Below are positions 63,486-64,000 of a stretch of 64,000 nucleotides of DNA, piece by piece (positions within the stretch are counted from its first letter, which is position 1; every line of letters begins with the position of its first letter). Source of the stretch: Dolichospermum planctonicum (GTDB lineage Bacteria > Cyanobacteriota > Cyanobacteriia > Cyanobacteriales > Nostocaceae). A program made the position numbers and the translations under genes. Where the stretch lies: contig NZ_BJCF01000005.1 in the NCBI RefSeq assembly GCF_005402965.1, positions 1-64,000 of the forward strand. Direction: 5' to 3'. The notes beneath the pieces were generated by a model. The model was not told where the DNA came from and did no database searches. It was given only the letters and a program-made list of their open reading frames with translations.

Positions 63486-64000
63486 CTACACTTCCGGCTT
63501 TTTTTCTTCTTTTTGCTTTTTAGTTTCTTGGGTGACTTTGGTGAGATAAACTTCTACATCACTCTGAATGATATTTTCCACATTCGCGGCAAAATTTTTA
63601 AAAGCCTCCTCATGGGTTTTGTAACTGGCATAGGAACCGCTGAGTTCCATCAATTCCCAACCTTCTCCTTTGAGAATTTCCGTTGTCCGCCGATAGTGTC
63701 GCCAACGTTCTCCATAATGAAAAAACTCCTCAACGGAGGAACTGATAGCTACCATTCCCGATAAGGCAATTGTAAAACCTTTCAGATATGAATCTAGGGC
63801 TTTATTATTAATATTTAAACTTATTAATATGGGAACAATTACACCTCCAATAATTGTTGTTAATCGCAGTTGATAATAGCGTTGACGGGCATCATTAGCC
63901 CGTCCTTCCATCCACAAAATCTGGTCTAACCAGCGAGACTTTAGATAATGCTTTTGTCTATCATTAAGTTCCAGAGTCTCAAATAAATTAATAAACTCTT
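63486..64000 (-). CDS. DUF4231/SLATT-like two-helix membrane protein (5' end outside window)
   Basis: The frame is open to the end of the window (EFINLFETLELNDRQKHYLK, then SRWLDQILWMEGRAND), so the start lies beyond 64000. About 171 residues are seen. Helix 1 (LRLTTIIGGVIVPILISLNI) and helix 2 (LKGFTIALSGMVAISSSVEE) are followed by HYGERWRHYRRTTEILKGEG and a charged tail (TKKQKEEKKPEV). This is the DUF4231 pattern, which falls among the SLATT two-helix membrane effectors found next to SLOG and SMODS proteins in conflict systems. A TTG at 63917 is an unlikely start. Convergent with the LSDAT gene. Pore-forming role is inferred. Confidence 0.8.
   Translation of the reverse strand, partial: EFINLFETLELNDRQKHYLKSRWLDQILWMEGRANDARQRYYQLRLTTIIGGVIVPILISLNINNKALDSYLKGFTIALSGMVAISSSVEEFFHYGERWRHYRRTTEILKGEGWELMELSGSYASYKTHEEAFKNFAANVENIIQSDVEVYLTKVTQETKKQKEEKKPEV

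Overview
The window comes from a cyanobacterium, most likely a filamentous, probably heterocystous (Nostocales; Anabaena/Dolichospermum/Nostoc-like) species. The evidence is psbA, petC-petA, the PII-associated pipX-pipY pair, ftn2 (ARC6/ZipN), sepF, a Calvin-cycle class II aldolase and a plant-type ferredoxin. Supporting signs are many copies of the cyanobacterial palindrome GCGATCGC (HIP1), heptanucleotide STRR arrays and AT-rich intergenic DNA. The genus is inferred, not proven.

Layout. 1-7.7 kb: the 3' end of one RTX-type surface protein gene, a truncated HTH/NB-ARC gene on the minus strand, and a second complete RTX protein (P domain, calcium repeats, embedded C-type lectin domain, C-terminal 'bluetail'-like domain). 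About 540 bp downstream of each RTX gene is duplicated, 6,351 bp apart. 8-14.1 kb: housekeeping genes (HhH protein, tRNA-Ser, ferredoxin, nuclease lipoprotein, inositol monophosphatase, a HigA-like antitoxin with a nonsense codon, proC, sepF, pipY, pipX). 14.4-29.1 kb: a minus-strand polyketide/fatty-acid cluster of HglE/Pfa type: a KS-AT-ACP-KR-DH synthase, a PfaB-like protein with a dead ketosynthase, a PfaD-like enoyl reductase, an HHxxxDG acyltransferase, a stand-alone ACP, and an unrecognised protein behind a TubC-type docking domain. It diverges from a small unknown gene and a DevB-DevC-DevA type exporter (29.8-33.6 kb), so the whole may make and export a lipid-like product. 33.7-43.6 kb: nagB, petC-petA, DUF3067, ftn2, a 28-unit heptamer array, a DUF4912 protein, fructose-bisphosphate aldolase and a DUF29 protein. 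43.9-53.5 kb: metabolic genes, mostly minus strand (nitrilase-like amidase, HAD protein, type II NAD(P)H dehydrogenase, acetyltransferase, aspartoacylase-like protein, cinA, uridine phosphorylase, comM-like), a dead Uma2 gene and a HIT protein. 53.8-58.2 kb: psbA (E130 form), an AAA ATPase coupled to a 42-residue ORF, an acetyltransferase, comF and a secreted PPC protein.

58.3-64 kb is the strongest candidate for an undescribed system. A 1,376-residue protein carries three TIR domains, a membrane helix, a coiled coil of near-identical 28-residue repeats and 11 near-identical WD40 repeats. Next to it are an LSDAT/SLOG-family gene (predicted nucleotide-signal sensor) and a DUF4231/SLATT-like two-helix membrane protein (partial, running off the window). 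TIR, SLOG and SLATT are all families tied to nucleotide-signalled conflict systems, so a locus with TIR signal maker, SLOG sensor and membrane effector is a reasonable but unproven hypothesis.

Small repeats are unusually plentiful: heptamer arrays at four gene boundaries, three copies of a roughly 30-bp palindrome, a 91-bp tandem duplication upstream of psbA, and several MITE-like inverted repeats. Intergenic stretches over 300 bp are described in the feature list. All calls rest on reading the sequence and family knowledge; no database search was run.
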